From CAZBBC01 sp964489835 (GTDB lineage Bacteria; Calditrichota; Calditrichia; JAJRVZ01): DNA of 7,120 nucleotides. How positions within the stretch are numbered: position 1 is the first letter of the stretch; each line of letters starts with the position of its first letter. The position numbers and the translations under genes are program-made. The stretch spans positions 1 through 7,120 of the forward strand of contig CAZBBC010000200.1 in assembly GCA_964489835.1 (NCBI GenBank). The letters run 5' to 3'. This document shows, one piece after another, positions 6,244-7,120 of the stretch. Below the pieces are notes generated by a model. That model saw only the letters and a list, made by a program, of their open reading frames with translations. It was not told the DNA's origin and made no database searches.

Positions 6244-6731
6244 TTGATTAAACTATTCGTACTGACTTGTACACTGTTGGTCACTGTTCTATATGCTTAT
6301 GCGCAATACAGTAAACCCCTGCAAAAGAGACCTGTTGTGGATGTCATCCGGATGCCGTCACGTGAGGAAGCCGGGAGTAACTTTTCGTCAATAATCGATT
6401 CCCGCCAGAGTTGTACCATAATATATGCTGCAAATGGTCAAACGGCCCTGGGCGGTAACAATAAAGATTACAAAATCCCTTCGGCACTATTTGGTTTTTG
6501 CCGGCTGAAGACGGAAAATTCGGGAGAGTCTACTTTGGGTGGAAAAGCGAGGGTCGTCTCATTCCCCAGGGAGGCATGAATGACCAGGGATTATTCTATG
6601 ATGACGTGTCTGGTACCTGGAACGGGCATTTCCTGGTCGGAGACAGCTCTGGCCATTCAGCCATCATCGAACCGCAGACCTTCATCCGGAAAACAGGAAA
6701 ATTCAGAATGAAAATGATTACTTATTTCTAA
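6244..6731 (+). pseudogene. Broken linear amide C-N hydrolase (choloylglycine hydrolase / penicillin acylase-like)
   Basis: The preferred start is TTG at 6244, with AAGGA about ten bases upstream (an in-frame TTG at 6220 is the alternative). It gives a signal peptide, MIKLFVLTCTLLVTVLYAYA|Q. The first frame runs through SCTIIYAANGQTALGGNNKDYKIPSALF, where Cys57 (6412-6414) fits the Ntn nucleophile and NNKDY the following N-x-D motif. At about 6490 homology jumps to another frame: WFLPAEDGKFGRVYFGW, IPQGGMNDQGLFYDD, then FLVGDSSGHSAIIE. Restoring one base in the T-run at 6490-6491 would read SALFWFLPAEDGKFG continuously. From memory, intact members have a long stretch (tens of residues) between GL-F-FD and GD-x-x-G-x-S-x-IIE; here only about ten residues remain, suggesting an internal deletion. 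The expected catalytic ITNF reads ITYF and is followed at once by a stop. The gene is almost certainly non-functional. Confidence 0.82.
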
Positions 6732-6809
6732 AGCATGTTCGGATACGCAGGTTGGCCTGCAAATCTTCTTGGAAGAAATGTGAATCAAAAACTCGAAATA
6801 CAATGCACA

Positions 6810-6831
6810 AAATCAGTCTATAGGCTGATTT
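6810..6831. other. Small hairpin downstream of the hydrolase remnant
   Basis: AAATCAGTC (6810-6818) pairs with GGCTGATTT (6823-6831), including one G-U pair, around a TATA loop. There is no real T-run on the plus strand and only a four-T run on the minus strand. It may be a weak or decayed terminator. Confidence 0.4.
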
Positions 6832-6832
6832 C

Positions 6833-6969
6833 GGATTTAGTACTTAGAAATTAAACTCTAAGCACGAAGTACTAAATTCTAAATAAATCCCAATGACCAA
6901 ATTTTAAAACCTTTTGAAATTTGAGATTTAAATTTTATTTAGGGTTTAGAAATTAGAATTTCAAATTTC
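6833..6969. repeat. AT-rich element made of nested inverted repeats
   Basis: TTTAGTACTT (6836-6845) mirrors AAGTACTAAA (6867-6876); AAATTCTAA (6874-6882) mirrors TTAGAATTT (6953-6961); GAAATTTGA (6916-6924) mirrors TCAAATTTC (6961-6969). The intervening DNA is also imperfectly self-complementary, so most of the 137 bases could fold into branched hairpins. The variation on AAATTCTAAA / TTTAGAATTT is typical of dispersed non-coding intergenic repeats. It lies between the hydrolase remnant and the tRNA gene. No coding potential is seen from 6732 to 7038. Confidence 0.6.
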
Positions 6970-7034
6970 ATTTCGACCGGCTATGTAAATATTGGTCTAA
7001 AAATAAGAAATAGAATTGTAGTTGGGATTTGGAA

Positions 7035-7062
7035 ATTAAAAATCCGGCCATAGCCGGATTTT
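7035..7062 (-). terminator. Rho-independent terminator of the tRNA-Leu gene
   Basis: AAAATCCGGC (7039-7048) and GCCGGATTTT (7053-7062) form a perfect 10-bp stem with a four-base loop. On the minus strand the stem runs into five Ts (including 7038), then AATTT. It begins one base past the CCA end of the tRNA. Confidence 0.85.
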
Positions 7063-7063
7063 C

Positions 7064-7120
7064 TGGTACCGAGGGCCGGACTTGAACCGGCACGGACTAA
7101 AACGCCCGAGGGATTTTAAG
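7064..7120 (-). tRNA. tRNA-Leu, anticodon UAA (3' part; 5' part beyond window end)
   Basis: Read on the minus strand, the last 57 bases give an anticodon loop CTTAAAA (U33, anticodon UAA, two As), followed by the 3' anticodon stem TCCCT. Next is a long class II variable arm (from CGGGCG to AGTCCG), then the T arm with GCCGG / CCGGC around TTCAAGT. The 3' acceptor strand is CCTCGGT with discriminator A and an encoded CCA (7064-7066). The long variable arm and UAA identify a leucine tRNA. The D arm and 5' acceptor strand lie to the right of the window. The matching terminator follows directly. Confidence 0.93.

Noticed and set aside
7038..7120. tRNA 3' end as a phage or island attachment site
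   Set aside because: No second copy of the tRNA end, integrase or other element gene is visible in the window.

Overview
The window looks like chromosomal DNA from an FCB-group or similar uncultured-lineage bacterium (candidates from memory: KSB1, Calditrichota, Ignavibacteriota). The main clue is the minus-strand secreted protein, which ends in a type IX secretion-like C-terminal sorting domain with the NYPNPFNPST signature common in those groups. The genes have moderate GC, the spacers are AT-rich, and two genes probably start with TTG. The assignment is an inference from protein style, not from a marker gene.

Layout. At 1-669 (+) is the 3' part of a gene whose frame stays open to the left window edge. 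It encodes the tail of a DUF2934-like domain, a basic repetitive linker, one membrane span and a periplasmic OmpA-like domain. At 827-1012 (+) is a small CsbD-family stress protein with a TTG start and its own terminator. At 1255-2742 (+) is a secreted OmpA-family protein with three alpha-helical repeats, a coiled coil and a canonical peptidoglycan-binding OmpA domain. A 205-bp convergent spacer holds a 124-bp element bounded by perfect 16-bp inverted repeats. At 2948-5068 (-) is a 706-residue secreted, multi-module beta-sandwich protein with the sorting domain. An AT-rich divergent spacer of about 620 bp follows. At 5687-6175 (+) is a small lipoprotein with a SnoaL/NTF2-like fold. At 6244-6731 (+) is the decayed remnant of a linear amide C-N hydrolase (choloylglycine hydrolase / penicillin acylase type), with a one-base frameshift and an apparent internal deletion. 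The right end holds an AT-rich inverted-repeat element, a tRNA terminator and the 3' part of tRNA-Leu(UAA) on the minus strand.

How the genes may work together. The left half reads as an envelope-stress neighbourhood: two OmpA-domain proteins flank a CsbD protein. One OmpA protein is anchored in the inner membrane and has lost the key peptidoglycan-binding Asp; the other is exported and has an intact site. The right half is unrelated: a cell-surface or secreted beta-sandwich protein, a lipoprotein and a dead hydrolase. I see no defence system, CRISPR array, phage or transposase gene. The most unusual items are the DUF2934-TM-OmpA architecture with its altered OmpA site, the triple-repeat OmpA protein, the 124-bp inverted-repeat element and the hydrolase pseudogene.
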